DNA from: an uncultured Acidimicrobiales bacterium
GTDB lineage: Bacteria > Actinomycetota > Acidimicrobiia > Acidimicrobiales > SZUA-35
Length of the DNA stretch: 64,000 nucleotides
Reading direction: 5' to 3'
NCBI GenBank assembly: GCA_937922805.1
Contig: CALAJV010000013.1
Location: forward strand, 1 to 64,000
Numbering within the stretch: the stretch's first letter is position 1; the number at the start of each line of letters is the position of its first letter. Positions 36,354 to 45,973 of this stretch are shown one piece after another. The translations under genes were made by a program, and so were the position numbers. The notes under the pieces were generated by a model that saw nothing but the letters and a program-made list of their open reading frames with translations, made no database searches and had not been told where the DNA came from.

Positions 36354-39350
36354 ATGACAAGTTCTAGAGACAATTTTTCGTTTCAGTTCACGGATGAGCG
36401 GGAACATCGAAGCTTGGATCTTTCCGAACAAACCGATCGCCATTTGTGTGCCCCTCTTGGGCAAGCTCTCTCCGATGCGTCGGCAAATCGATACGACCGG
36501 CTAAGAAACGGCGCCCGTCAAAACAAATGGCACGCGCAACGGGCGGGGCGAAAGTTAATCATCGCGACCGCGTTCGCATCTGGAGTTATCGTTCCAAGTC
36601 TGGCCTCACTCGTTTCGGCCCAACCGTTAGCGAACTTCGTCGGGGATGACGAACCTGTCGACGATGGAAGTATCGAAGCCGGATTTCACGATGTCATCAC
36701 CGGAAATACATCATCCAAGTTGAACAGCAACCCGCTGGCGGTCGCGGAGCAAAGCAACACCGAAGTTGTCCCGACCGCGCTAGTTCGAGCTGACGCTATT
36801 TCGGTTGATAACCCTGGAACTCAAGAGTCCTGGCAATTGAGAAACGGGCCCGACTCCAACGGCAACGGAGATGTGATCACCGGGAAACCACCCTCGCTGC
36901 TAGCCCCCAAGTACCAGTCGGGTCCGAATTCGAATCGTCGGACGCAGCAAAACTGGTCAGCCGCCATTCGGCCTGAAGCACTCGCCAGGCCAACCGCCAC
37001 TCCGCAACCTCCTACCCCTTTAACTCAACCTGCGCTTGGTCCCGTAGTATCGGCAACCTCCCAGCAAGTACCGCAACCGAAACGCAGTTACCAGGGTCCC
37101 CTTCCGGAATTCACGTTCGACAAGGCTCCTACGCTAGGCATCCCGACACAAGACCAACCGCAAACCGAAACCCCGAGTCCACCAAATTTAACTGGCATGG
37201 ATACCACACCGCCGGCGCCGCCAACTATCGACATCGCAGCTCCAGACCAACCATCAACACTCGACCAATTGCCGGGAACAAGCGGCGGTCCGCCGTCGCA
37301 GCTCGATCCCTCCGCTCCGGTGACTCCACCAGCTGCGCCCATGGACGTACCGGCTCCGCCAACCCCGAATATGAGCCCAGTTCCTCCGGATATTCCGGCG
37401 ACGGAACTTCCATCAAGCTTCGGCCGGGACTTCGATAAAGAGATCGGTGATATTGTCGAAAAAGCGGAGACTCGGGCTCCCAACGTGACCGAGATTGAGA
37501 CCACACGGGGCCAAATCGAGTTTGATGGACTCGCCGACGACAACAAGCGAGATGACAACGGCCGAGGTCGAGGCAAGCCCGGTAAACCGGGTGGGAAAAC
37601 GATTGACGTTGGCGTAACGATCGGGATGAACAGCGACGAAGCTGTTTCTTCTTCGGTAGATGCCGACGGCAACCTAACAGTAACCGTTGAAGCAAAAGAC
37701 TCAAGCTTCGTCAAGGGTGCAGCGGAGGCGGCTAAGTTTGGCGGCAGTTACACCGACATTACATCTGTCGAAGGTAACTCAGTAACATTCGGACTCCCTC
37801 CGGCGGCCCAAGCAGAAATTCGAGCCGGGTCAGCCTTGCCCGACAAAGCCAATCTCGATTCAATTACCGTTCCAGGAACGTCGGTAAAAGAATCCACGAT
37901 CACCAGCGGAACTGGCCACGAAGTATCCGGCAGTTTCCGTGCCGAGTACGGTCGCGGCACTGTTACCACCTCGGCAACCGAGCAATCAGTCGAGCGAACT
38001 AATGCGGAAACGGTGACCGTAACCGACGCCGAATCAGAGACCGTCTCATCAACGAGCGGTCTTGGAATCGGGATCTTCGGTTTCGGGGGCAACGACTACA
38101 ACAAGAGCGAGAAGACAACCGCTACCGGCACCGACACACCCTATGGAGTCGGAAGTGATAACCAGAATCAGGCGGCGGTACAGGCCTACGCCGATCATCT
38201 CGCCGGCCGACCAGCGGCGGTTCCGGAAGTGTCCAACCAGTTCTCCGAAGTCACGAACGCTGAGATCTACGGATATGACGTCTACGCATCTGGTAATTTC
38301 GGCAAGGATCCAAAAGGGGCAGTCAAGGCCACCGACGCCACCGAACACACCCTGTCTATGGAGAGCTACCGAACTGATGCGTTGAGCATCGGCAGTGGCC
38401 AAGTAAGCCATACCGATACTCGAACGTTCGCGCATAACCCAATTGCAATCGACGGTCATTCAGAGTTGTCTTTGCCAAGCGTCTCGATGACCGTGCAAGA
38501 ACAAACCACTTATGATGGCGGCGGGTCTGTGAGCGATCGCGTGACACTCTCCACTGGCGATGTCACGATCGACATGTCGGGCGAACAGCTCCGGGAGAGC
38601 ATCGATCACCTCCGAGATACCGGCATAGACCCCGGCCCTCTTGCTGATTCAATTTCGAAGTCGAACAGCATCGCGTGGGGTGCCCGCAATGTTGACAATA
38701 GCTGGGGGGGCTATCTTTTCGGTGAGGAGCATGGCACCACAGCTCCGGCCACAAGAGGCAACATCGCTGAGTTAACGGGCCACCTTGCGGACCTGGGGCC
38801 AACTGGAACCTACGATCAGGTTCCAGCTACCGATACACCAGACGAGGTGACCTTCGCTTCTGGCCCAACCGGTGGACAAGCTGACGCCGATGCCCAAGGG
38901 CAGTCAGACCATGGGTACGACGAAGTCGACACATCGACCGGCGATTCCAATCTTGACAATCCGAATGGCAACTCGAACGAGGCCGCAACCACCGACGACG
39001 GATACGCCGGAAACACCGACACAAACACCGACGACGGATACACCAACGCCGCCGCAACCTCCGACGACGGATACGACGGATACACCAACGCCGCCGCGAC
39101 CTCCGACGACGGATACACCAACGACGGATACGACGAAAACACCGGCGCAACCACCGACGACGGATACACCAACGACGGATACGACGGATACACCGATGCC
39201 GCCGCAACCACCGACGACGGATACGACGGATATACCGACGCCGCCGGAACCTCCGACGACGGATACACCAACGACGGATACGACGAAAACACCGACGCCG
39301 CCGCAACCACCGACGACGGATACGGCGACGCTGGTTTCGGTTGGACTTAG
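36354..39350 (+). CDS. large exported Pro-rich protein with DDGY-repeat tail
   Basis: 998 residues from ATG 36354, which has AGGTGGGG seven bases upstream. GTG 36342 lies inside that site. A 60-residue hydrophilic head precedes a signal-like segment (RKLIIATAFASGVIVPSLAS, then LVSAQPLA). Next is a Pro-rich region (about 190-345), then an Arg/Gly/Lys patch (DDNGRGRGKPGKPGGK). A Thr/Ser/Val-rich part follows with sequence like VTTSATEQSVERTNAETVTV (about 420-800). The last 130 residues are Asp/Thr/Tyr/Gly repeats of the type AATTDDGYTNDGYDGYTDAA. No Cys-rich or enzymatic motif was found. Probably a secreted or cell-surface structural protein. Its stop overlaps the stop of the convergent cyclase-STAND gene. 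Family unknown. Confidence 0.8.
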   Translation: MTSSRDNFSFQFTDEREHRSLDLSEQTDRHLCAPLGQALSDASANRYDRLRNGARQNKWHAQRAGRKLIIATAFASGVIVPSLASLVSAQPLANFVGDDEPVDDGSIEAGFHDVITGNTSSKLNSNPLAVAEQSNTEVVPTALVRADAISVDNPGTQESWQLRNGPDSNGNGDVITGKPPSLLAPKYQSGPNSNRRTQQNWSAAIRPEALARPTATPQPPTPLTQPALGPVVSATSQQVPQPKRSYQGPLPEFTFDKAPTLGIPTQDQPQTETPSPPNLTGMDTTPPAPPTIDIAAPDQPSTLDQLPGTSGGPPSQLDPSAPVTPPAAPMDVPAPPTPNMSPVPPDIPATELPSSFGRDFDKEIGDIVEKAETRAPNVTEIETTRGQIEFDGLADDNKRDDNGRGRGKPGKPGGKTIDVGVTIGMNSDEAVSSSVDADGNLTVTVEAKDSSFVKGAAEAAKFGGSYTDITSVEGNSVTFGLPPAAQAEIRAGSALPDKANLDSITVPGTSVKESTITSGTGHEVSGSFRAEYGRGTVTTSATEQSVERTNAETVTVTDAESETVSSTSGLGIGIFGFGGNDYNKSEKTTATGTDTPYGVGSDNQNQAAVQAYADHLAGRPAAVPEVSNQFSEVTNAEIYGYDVYASGNFGKDPKGAVKATDATEHTLSMESYRTDALSIGSGQVSHTDTRTFAHNPIAIDGHSELSLPSVSMTVQEQTTYDGGGSVSDRVTLSTGDVTIDMSGEQLRESIDHLRDTGIDPGPLADSISKSNSIAWGARNVDNSWGGYLFGEEHGTTAPATRGNIAELTGHLADLGPTGTYDQVPATDTPDEVTFASGPTGGQADADAQGQSDHGYDEVDTSTGDSNLDNPNGNSNEAATTDDGYAGNTDTNTDDGYTNAAATSDDGYDGYTNAAATSDDGYTNDGYDENTGATTDDGYTNDGYDGYTDAAATTDDGYDGYTDAAGTSDDGYTNDGYDENTDAAATTDDGYGDAGFGWT
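38985..39337 (+). repeat. in-frame tandem repeat encoding DDGY units
   Basis: The 3' end of the large exported protein gene is built from imperfect copies of GCCGCAACCACCGACGACGG followed by ATAC and either ACCAACGACGGATACGAC or GACGGATACACC. The count of units is about ten, with variable spacing. The low complexity opens long false frames on the other strand. Confidence 0.8.
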
Positions 39351-42121
39351 CCGAGTCCTGGGCTCGGGTCGACCTGGTCAAGGTCTGGCAGCAGCGAACC
39401 TAGTGTCGACCGGGCATAGGCCAGAGCTTCTCTTTCAGCAGTACTCGAGCGATGGCCCAGCGACCCCAATGCTGATTCAACCGTCACAGTGTCCGGACTA
39501 GCGGAGGCAGCAAGGTCAGCGATGGCAACGTCAACTGCTTGTTGTTGATCAGGGCTTGGCGGCAACGTCTCATTCGGCTTTTGAAGCGGGACCATAACTC
39601 GACGAGCGTGTTCGTACTCACCTAGCTCGTAGAGAACGAGGAACGCTTCCCGCACTCCTTGTCGGCTCTGAATTCGATTGGCTTGCTGCTGGCAGTGGCC
39701 CAGCGCATCAGCACACGTCTGCGCCGATCGACGGAGCTCGCCTGCCGAACGGTATGACCTAGAGAGGTTCAACAAAGCTTGGCCAGTGACCCATTGGTTG
39801 GATACCGATCGTGCGATTTCTAATGCCGATACTAGAAGAGCAGAAGCCTCAGCGGGGCTCGCCAGCCGACGAGCATCAGCCAAGGCTGTCAAAGACCAAG
39901 CAACCGCTGAGGGGTTAGCGACTCGCTCGGCCAGCTGCAGTCCGTGTCGAGCAAGGCCTGCAGCCTCATCATAGAACCCTTGGGTTGTTAGCCCCATCGA
40001 TGCGATTACGTGGAGGTTCGTTCGGTAAAAGGGCTGGTCATGTTCATCACACCATTTGAGCCCCCGGTTCAACTCGCTGTTCGCCCGCTCGTAGTCACCA
40101 GCCATACCGTGACCGGCCATTAAAACAACTCGCGAGGCAATTGGCCCGGTACCTATGGCCACTTCATCGGCCTCTACCGCTAGTTGCATAGCAGTAGCTA
40201 CGTCCCCCTGGTTGAAAGATCGAAACGCCGCCATGCCAGAGAGTTCCGATTGATTTTCGCAACTGAGATCGTCACTCGTCAGAGATTGAGACTGTTCCAG
40301 TAACGTTTGGACCCACGAATACACTTCGTAGTTCATTCTCAGAAATCCGAACATGTGCATCGACGAGACCACCGATGCGGCTCGGTTGTAGTTTCCTTGT
40401 TGAATGTCGTACAGTACCGCAGCTCGAATATTGCCGACCTCAGAACCTAGCTGGTCGACTGCCGCCATTTCATCACTTGATTGGACCCTCGGCCCCAGGT
40501 CTAACGCAAGTTCGGCGTAGGTTTTGGCTTGCCGCTTTCGAAGGTCGTCTTTCTGCTGTCTGTCCAGCAGTTCAGAAATCGGTAGTCGTAGAGGTTGAAG
40601 CATCCGATAACGGCTTGCCCCAACGTTGCCGCTCAATTGAACCAGCCCATTAGTTACCAAATTCTCTAACGAGCCCAGGAGCTGAGATCGAGGCTGTTGG
40701 GCTACTCGGGCTAGCTCGGCTAGAGCTACGTCGGGTTGGGCATCAGCCACCAGAGCACCTATTCGCTGGCTTTCATCATCGAGACTGTCGATAGACCAAC
40801 GGAGAGCATTTTGGATCGTGGGTGATTCGCCCTCGAGCACCGAAAGATCGTCTTCTAACAGATCGAGCAAATCGCCGGGCTTCAACACCGACATTCGGGT
40901 AGCCGCCAGCTCAATCGCTAGTGGCATTCCACCCAATCGTTCGCAAATTTCGGTAACCACTGGTCGAGCTGGGGCAGGGTCAAATCCGGGGTGAGCGATT
41001 GTCGCAGTGGCCGTAAACAATCGCTCGCTGTCACCTTCAGCAGTTTCGTCGTTGTTACCAATCCCAAGTGGGCCGAGAGGAAACACCACTTCACCGAGGA
41101 CCCCGAGGGGCAGTCGACTGGTTGAAATTACCGTTGGGCCACCGGCTTGCACCGCAGCTTCTGCGACCGAACTAGCCCCATCGGCTACATGCTCGCAGTT
41201 ATCTAAAACGATTAGGGCGTCACTTCCGGCCATGGCCTCGGTGATACTGCGTTCGCAGGTTGAGGCAATTTTCGGATCAACACCGAGAGCACTGGCAACG
41301 GCATTGGCAACGTGGACCGACTGATTCACCGGCACGAGGTCAACAAAACAAACACCATCGGTGAACCGGTGACCATGGTTTTCAATAAACGCCTTGGCCA
41401 GACAGGTTTTGCCGATGCCGCCAGGCCCGGTGATCGTAATCACCTGACCAGGTTTGAACTGTTCAAGCACAGCTAGTTCGTCGAATCGACCAATTAGTTG
41501 GCTTGGCCCTGGCGCCGGGGCTTCAAAGCGCCTCTTGGTCTTCAATGGAGGAAAAACTGGACCGGCTACCACAGCCTCGTCACCTAGCTCATGGTGATAG
41601 TCAAGCTGCCACAGGGTTTGAGGTGCGAAATCTCGGAGCGCGTAGGACCCAAGGTTGCGCCAGAAAAACCGATCAGCGCCTGGGCCGAGCATGTCTCTAG
41701 TTTTGGTCGACATGATGATCTGTCCACCATGAGCAACGCTATGGAGGCGCCCACTGTAGTTGAGCGGCGTTCCACCGATGTCACCATCGGACAACTGGAA
41801 GACCGTCCCGCTATGCAGACCAATTCTGACCCGAAGTTTTCCGGTTCCTTCTGGATCGCTGGCGATTCCGACCTGGGCCGCAATCGCGGCTTCAGCAGCT
41901 TGGGTCGGATCGTGGAAGTAGATGGCTCGACCGTCGCCTTCTCGGGAGAACACGATTCCGTTTCGGTCGGTACCGGCCCGTTCAACTATTCCATTTATCG
42001 TTGGGATGCACCGTGTCATCTCCAAGCTCCGAGTTAACCAAGCTTCAGAGCTGCGCTCGATGTCGGCGAACAGGAAGGTCAGGTTTTCAAGCTGACCGGG
42101 TTCCTTTTCTGGCGAAGACAC
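39347..42121 (-). CDS. class III nucleotide cyclase-STAND ATPase-TPR protein
   Basis: A 924-residue protein from GTG 42121. The cyclase domain (about 10-175) has metal-binding D20 in FLFADIERSSEAW and D63 in REGDGRAIYF, and the N121/R125 pair in TPLNYSGRL, so catalysis is plausible. The STAND/NB-ARC module has Walker A GPGGIGKT (232-239), Walker B ALIVLDNCEHV, and further motifs in GGPTVISTSRLPLGV and ERLGGMPLAIELAATRM. A helical TPR-like region covers about 540-900. Cyclase-AfsR-like-TPR proteins occur in mycobacteria, usually with a LuxR domain that is absent here. It is the last gene of a compact operon, 2 bases after the DUF2236 gene. Likely a signal-responsive switch producing cAMP or cGMP. 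Confidence 0.88.
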   Translation of the reverse strand: MSSPEKEPGQLENLTFLFADIERSSEAWLTRSLEMTRCIPTINGIVERAGTDRNGIVFSREGDGRAIYFHDPTQAAEAAIAAQVGIASDPEGTGKLRVRIGLHSGTVFQLSDGDIGGTPLNYSGRLHSVAHGGQIIMSTKTRDMLGPGADRFFWRNLGSYALRDFAPQTLWQLDYHHELGDEAVVAGPVFPPLKTKRRFEAPAPGPSQLIGRFDELAVLEQFKPGQVITITGPGGIGKTCLAKAFIENHGHRFTDGVCFVDLVPVNQSVHVANAVASALGVDPKIASTCERSITEAMAGSDALIVLDNCEHVADGASSVAEAAVQAGGPTVISTSRLPLGVLGEVVFPLGPLGIGNNDETAEGDSERLFTATATIAHPGFDPAPARPVVTEICERLGGMPLAIELAATRMSVLKPGDLLDLLEDDLSVLEGESPTIQNALRWSIDSLDDESQRIGALVADAQPDVALAELARVAQQPRSQLLGSLENLVTNGLVQLSGNVGASRYRMLQPLRLPISELLDRQQKDDLRKRQAKTYAELALDLGPRVQSSDEMAAVDQLGSEVGNIRAAVLYDIQQGNYNRAASVVSSMHMFGFLRMNYEVYSWVQTLLEQSQSLTSDDLSCENQSELSGMAAFRSFNQGDVATAMQLAVEADEVAIGTGPIASRVVLMAGHGMAGDYERANSELNRGLKWCDEHDQPFYRTNLHVIASMGLTTQGFYDEAAGLARHGLQLAERVANPSAVAWSLTALADARRLASPAEASALLVSALEIARSVSNQWVTGQALLNLSRSYRSAGELRRSAQTCADALGHCQQQANRIQSRQGVREAFLVLYELGEYEHARRVMVPLQKPNETLPPSPDQQQAVDVAIADLAASASPDTVTVESALGSLGHRSSTAEREALAYARSTLGSLLPDLDQVDPSPGLG

Positions 42122-42123
42122 TG

Positions 42124-43677
42124 CTAGTTGGGAACAGAATACGGAAGAGGATCAGGATCCGGCTCGTTCGGCATCGGCACAATGTCGGCTGAGCTCCAAT
42201 GGGTGTCCAACGACTTTGGGCTGTGGATACCCCAGCTTCGACAAAGCGAATCTGGGAGTTGTACGCCCCCACGATCTCGATTTTCGAAGACGTTCAACGG
42301 GCTGGTATCCGTGAACATCTGCAAAATCTCTCGTCCCATCATCGCCGATAATTCGCCACCGGAAAATCGGGTTGGGCGACCGATCGCGACCTTAGAAACT
42401 CGACGAGATATCAGCAGACGATTAGCCCAATAGTGACCCCATCCCCCGCTACGGACACCGAGCATTGTTCTGACCTCGTCACCAGCCAAATATCGAATCA
42501 ACATTGCAGGCAAGGGCTTCATTGATCGCGAAAGCGGTTTCTGTACCTCTTGGAGCAAGGCGTTGGCCAGTATTTTCCCTTCGTGACTTCCTTCTTGGTG
42601 TCTTCGTCTGATCACCGCCATGAGCTCGGTTGAGACCTTGGGGGTGAAATGAGTGCCGAAAATGTCGTGTTCCGCCGGCCGCCGACAATGAGACTCGCCT
42701 TCGGAAAGTGCCGACTCAACTCCAACACCGAGATGGCGACCCACAACGTCCCACACGTGGAACCAAGCGTCGATGTCGTCATCGTTGTAAGGAACGCCTA
42801 GGCGTCCAAGGCCTTCAAAAACCGAGACAGTGAACGTGAAAAGGGTCCCGAGTTGATCTTCTTGATTGATGGGTTGGCCCAATGTTGGGCGTCCGTGTCG
42901 CTCGAAACTCTGTTCTCGCTCTTTCCAGCGGGTTGACAACGTTGGATCAGATTCGGATTCGAACATTTTGCGAACGATGCCGTGAAACAACCGGACCCGG
43001 CGGGCTAGACGCGCCCCGGCCTGACCAGCGTGCAGCGTCGTAAGATGTTGGCGATCTTGGTCGGCGATAGCAGGATCTTCGCTCAACACGGCGATTAGCA
43101 TTCGAGCTGTCTCTCGAATGCGTCTTGCCGGATGCGAAACTAGTTCGCTGGTCAAGTACAACACCTGAGCCCCTCGAGCGCAGGCATAGGCTTCAGGTAG
43201 CGATTGATGCAACAGCACTGCCGAGACGTGCAAACCGTACGTCTCGAAAAACCGTTGGGCATGCCTTACTTTTTGAACATCGATGATGGCGTCAAGATCG
43301 GCGTCGGGGCCATAGATGAAGTTATAAACATCATCAGGAAGCGTTGCCCCATTGGGCACGGTTCCATCTCCCGGCGAACGAGGTTGGGGCGCAGCCAACG
43401 CTTTGAACCAGTCAACGTGCTCTGGAATTTGTAACGTCGAGGTTGAATTACCAAGCGACTCGATCGATTTTTGTTCAACTGAAAGATCGGTGTTGGCTAT
43501 CGGGCGAGGGTCGCCGGGGACGACCTCGCCATTCGAAACTGAGTGTTCGGAAGTAGAAGCGTTGGCACTTGCGACATGGCCAATAAGGCTATCGATCAGC
43601 TCTTCGGCTCCGAAGTCGCCGAAGGCTCGTAGATTCTCAAGTTGGGCTGCAACCCTCACTCCGGTTAACGCGTCCAT
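42124..43677 (-). CDS. DUF2236 (Lcp/MpaB-like) heme-dependent oxygenase
   Basis: 517 residues from ATG 43677, which has CAGGAG seven bases upstream. A longer frame to 43833 is less likely. After a variable N-terminal region (about 1-140) the DUF2236 domain shows DAIIDVQKVRHAQRFFETYG and RRIRETARMLIAVL. The latter carries the Arg-x-x-x-Thr pair seen in latex-clearing protein. RRVRLFHGIVRKMF carries the His that would ligate heme b. INQEDQLGTLFTFTVSVFEG and VPYNDDDIDAWFHVWDVVG complete the family pattern. Relatives include rubber oxygenase Lcp and fungal MpaB, which cleave C=C bonds. No signal peptide. It overlaps the end of the upstream gene by 13 bases and almost touches the cyclase gene. Confidence 0.82.
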   Translation of the reverse strand: MDALTGVRVAAQLENLRAFGDFGAEELIDSLIGHVASANASTSEHSVSNGEVVPGDPRPIANTDLSVEQKSIESLGNSTSTLQIPEHVDWFKALAAPQPRSPGDGTVPNGATLPDDVYNFIYGPDADLDAIIDVQKVRHAQRFFETYGLHVSAVLLHQSLPEAYACARGAQVLYLTSELVSHPARRIRETARMLIAVLSEDPAIADQDRQHLTTLHAGQAGARLARRVRLFHGIVRKMFESESDPTLSTRWKEREQSFERHGRPTLGQPINQEDQLGTLFTFTVSVFEGLGRLGVPYNDDDIDAWFHVWDVVGRHLGVGVESALSEGESHCRRPAEHDIFGTHFTPKVSTELMAVIRRRHQEGSHEGKILANALLQEVQKPLSRSMKPLPAMLIRYLAGDEVRTMLGVRSGGWGHYWANRLLISRRVSKVAIGRPTRFSGGELSAMMGREILQMFTDTSPLNVFENRDRGGVQLPDSLCRSWGIHSPKSLDTHWSSADIVPMPNEPDPDPLPYSVPN

Positions 43678-45539
43678 GTTGATACTCCTGGGATGCCGTC
43701 GGTTGGGTCTTGATGGGCTCGAACGAGCACTTCTTCTTGCAAGGTGAACGGCTCTTTCCAAACACCACCCGATTGTTGACGAGACCGAAGCAGGTTTATC
43801 AACCAATTCATTCGATCGTCGAAGACGCCCCAATTGTGAGAACGAGTACCCGTCCCGTATCCAAACGAATGGTCGAATCGTAGGAGTAGATTATTGGCCC
43901 AGCCATCGCATATTGGGTCAAGAGCCGGCGGGAAGAACGAGGTTGAGCCTGGCGGATCTGGTAGATCCCGGCCTAGCCGAATTACTTCCTCGCCTACTCG
44001 GGCTACTAGTACCTGATCGGTTAGCACCCGACCCCAAACGTCTCCGAACGACCGCTCGAATCGTTCTGATGCGGCCCGGTTTATTCGCCGTCGCCACCGT
44101 CCGGCACCCCGATTTTCACTGGCTTCGATACCGATCTGCTGATCGAAGTAGTCGGCGGCAATTTCTTCGACAGAGTAATCAAGGACTCGTTGAACCTTTA
44201 TCTGAACATATGATTCGATAAGAACGTTGCCCCTAAAGATAAGTTCAGAGCGGGCCTTGTCCATCCCCGCCTTCGTCGCTTGACGAGCTAACAGATAGCT
44301 AACAAGACCGTGGGCGAGGTCAGAGTAACGCTCGTCTCGATCGGTCTTGGCCAGAGCGGGCGTGAACGGCGGTTCATTGGGGTCAGTAGGAGGCAACGGC
44401 AGCGGATTCGCTTTTACCTCAGCGGCCAAGGCCGGTTCAATTTTGGCGTAGAGATCTAGCAGCGCTTTATGATCACCCAATTTGGGTTCTCCGCCAGCGT
44501 CAATACTGGTTAGCAGACGCATAGCGGGTTCAAAGATCTCGGCTTCAAGAGAAGCAGTTCTGGCCAGCAAGCCCTCAACTGAAACCGACAACTCTTTGAA
44601 AACAACCCTCTGTGCAGCGGCAAGTAGGTTCGAGAGTCGCTGCTTGTTCGTTTGTCTAACGTCGATAGCAAGCCGGTTGAAAACGCCACGGACTGCGTTG
44701 GTCGTTGATTGATCGAACCTCCGGGGAGCGAACCGATTTCGGACGTTGCGGCCGATTGTGAGCGAAGCCCACGTACCGAAGGCACAGAAGTTGGCATCGG
44801 GCCACTCGTTGTCTTCGGTCTGGGCCAACAGTTTTTCGCCAGCGGCAGCTAACCCCTGAGCATCTAGTGGGCCGCCAAGGTTGTAGGTATATCCGAGAAG
44901 CACTCGGGACAAATCTCGGAACCCGAGCGTCACAAGGTGGTTTTGAACACCGTCGGCAATCGACAATTTCTCCAATTTCATGTCAGCGAAACTGGCCACC
45001 GTCCGCTGCGGTTCGTCACCTCGCTGTTCCAGACCACCAAAGCGGGGACGAATGAATAGCTGAGCGTGGCCGGCCAAAGCTGACAGGTTCTCAATTTCGC
45101 TCGGCGTTAACGTCGACGTTCTCGCAATTGAGAGCCTGTGCTCAGCGGTGAAGACCTGCGGTTCTTTCGTTTGACCGGTGAGCTCTGCCGACGTGGTCGA
45201 AACAAAACCTTCAGTCGAAGCAGCATTGTCGGCCGTAAGGACCATCGAACGAGTGAATTGTCGAGATTCGTTCGGTCCTAGCCCGATTGGCCCCTCGGGC
45301 CAGTCGGGTTCGTGATTGTAGGTACCGACCAGGGAGTCAGTTAAAACCAAACCCTCGAGCGGTTCTGTCCGGTAGTTCGTGATTGTTGTTGTGTAGTTGA
45401 CGACAGTTCCAGCTTCGCCGATTTCAGGGTCAGACTGGGTTTCAACCCGAATCGGGTCGTCGGCTCCAGAGCCGGGCTCAATGTCTGAATCGGCAACCTC
45501 TGAAAATTTGGTCGGACCCGTCTCTGATTGGGTTGCCAT
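43665..45539 (-). CDS. unknown protein with DUF11-like N-terminal domain
   Basis: 624 residues from ATG 45539, chosen for the GAGGAGGGAAGG site just upstream. A longer frame to 45590 exists. Residues about 20-130 resemble a DUF11/CARDB-type beta-sandwich (AGTVVNYTTTITNYRTEPLE then GLVLTDS). The remaining 480 residues are mostly helical, with FIRPRFGGLEQRGDEPQRTV, NFCAFGTWASLTIGRNVRNR and a C-terminal DHSFGYGTGTRSHNWGVFDD. I do not recognise the main domain. No signal peptide or membrane segment is visible, although DUF11 domains are usually extracellular. First gene of the three-gene operon with the DUF2236 oxygenase and cyclase-STAND genes. Confidence 0.7.
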   Translation of the reverse strand: MATQSETGPTKFSEVADSDIEPGSGADDPIRVETQSDPEIGEAGTVVNYTTTITNYRTEPLEGLVLTDSLVGTYNHEPDWPEGPIGLGPNESRQFTRSMVLTADNAASTEGFVSTTSAELTGQTKEPQVFTAEHRLSIARTSTLTPSEIENLSALAGHAQLFIRPRFGGLEQRGDEPQRTVASFADMKLEKLSIADGVQNHLVTLGFRDLSRVLLGYTYNLGGPLDAQGLAAAGEKLLAQTEDNEWPDANFCAFGTWASLTIGRNVRNRFAPRRFDQSTTNAVRGVFNRLAIDVRQTNKQRLSNLLAAAQRVVFKELSVSVEGLLARTASLEAEIFEPAMRLLTSIDAGGEPKLGDHKALLDLYAKIEPALAAEVKANPLPLPPTDPNEPPFTPALAKTDRDERYSDLAHGLVSYLLARQATKAGMDKARSELIFRGNVLIESYVQIKVQRVLDYSVEEIAADYFDQQIGIEASENRGAGRWRRRINRAASERFERSFGDVWGRVLTDQVLVARVGEEVIRLGRDLPDPPGSTSFFPPALDPICDGWANNLLLRFDHSFGYGTGTRSHNWGVFDDRMNWLINLLRSRQQSGGVWKEPFTLQEEVLVRAHQDPTDGIPGVSTWTR

Positions 45540-45682
45540 ACACCTTCCCTCCTCAGTGCGGTCGCCCAACGAACTCACATGGTCCGTCAACTGACAGTAC
45601 CAAAATTGAATGGCACCAGCTAGGCCCGGGGAAGGTCGGAAAGCGGGATCACTCCCGCAGCCATAGTTCGAATCAAAACTAC

Positions 45683-45746
45683 CGGTGGCCCCGGACGACG
45701 AATCAGGTTGGGGAAGAAGCGTCGTATCAGGGCCACCGAGATCTTG
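45683..45746. repeat. 64-nt direct repeat, copy 1, with internal hairpin
   Basis: It starts CGGTGGCCCCGGACGACGAA and ends CAGGGCCACCGAGATCTTG. Within it CGGTGGCCC pairs with GGGCCACCG, and ACGACG with CGTCGT, so the unit folds into a long hairpin. Confidence 0.85.
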
Positions 45747-45760
45747 AGAGCTGGCTTTGT

Positions 45761-45824
45761 CGGTGGCCCCGGACGACGAATCAGGTTGGGGAAGAAGCGT
45801 CGTATCGGGGCCACCGAGATTTTG
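45761..45824. repeat. 64-nt direct repeat, copy 2, with internal hairpin
   Basis: Identical to copy 1 except at two positions (A to G before GGGCCACCG, and C to T in GAGATCTT). It begins 78 bases after copy 1 and forms the same hairpin. Confidence 0.85.
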
Positions 45825-45973
45825 GTTCAGCGCGAGCCATAATGCTCGAACGCCAGCGTTCGTTTGTGTAAGGTCCCACCCTCCATGCTTACCGTTCGGA
45901 AGCTACCTTTCGAACCGTCTGTTGCTATCCACACCCGCTAGCCGGTAGTTCCGTTCCATGGTTTCCAAAAAAG

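Larger units (their letters stand above)
45540..45973. other. 434-base gap holding a tandem hairpin repeat
   Basis: This leader region of the DUF2236 operon contains two 64-base direct repeats (separate entries). A short frame on either strand runs through the repeats because the 78-base period is a multiple of three, but nothing else supports coding. The rest shows no clear feature. Confidence 0.55.

Noticed and set aside
37088..37714. Minus-strand Gly/Ser/Val-rich frame
   Set aside because: Shadow of the Pro-rich region of the large exported protein.
38816..39381. Two long minus-strand frames opposite the DDGY repeat (Tyr/Pro/Ser and Arg-rich)
   Set aside because: Repeat-driven open frames; composition is an artefact and the start context is poor.
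45620..45814. Short minus-strand frame with a repeated RRFFPNLIRRPGPP peptide
   Set aside because: The 78-base repeat period keeps every frame open, and the DNA pairing explains the pattern better. No ribosome-binding site or homologue seen.
45683..45824. CRISPR-like arrangement
   Set aside because: Only two units, each palindromic and 64 bases long, with a 14-base spacer and no cas gene.
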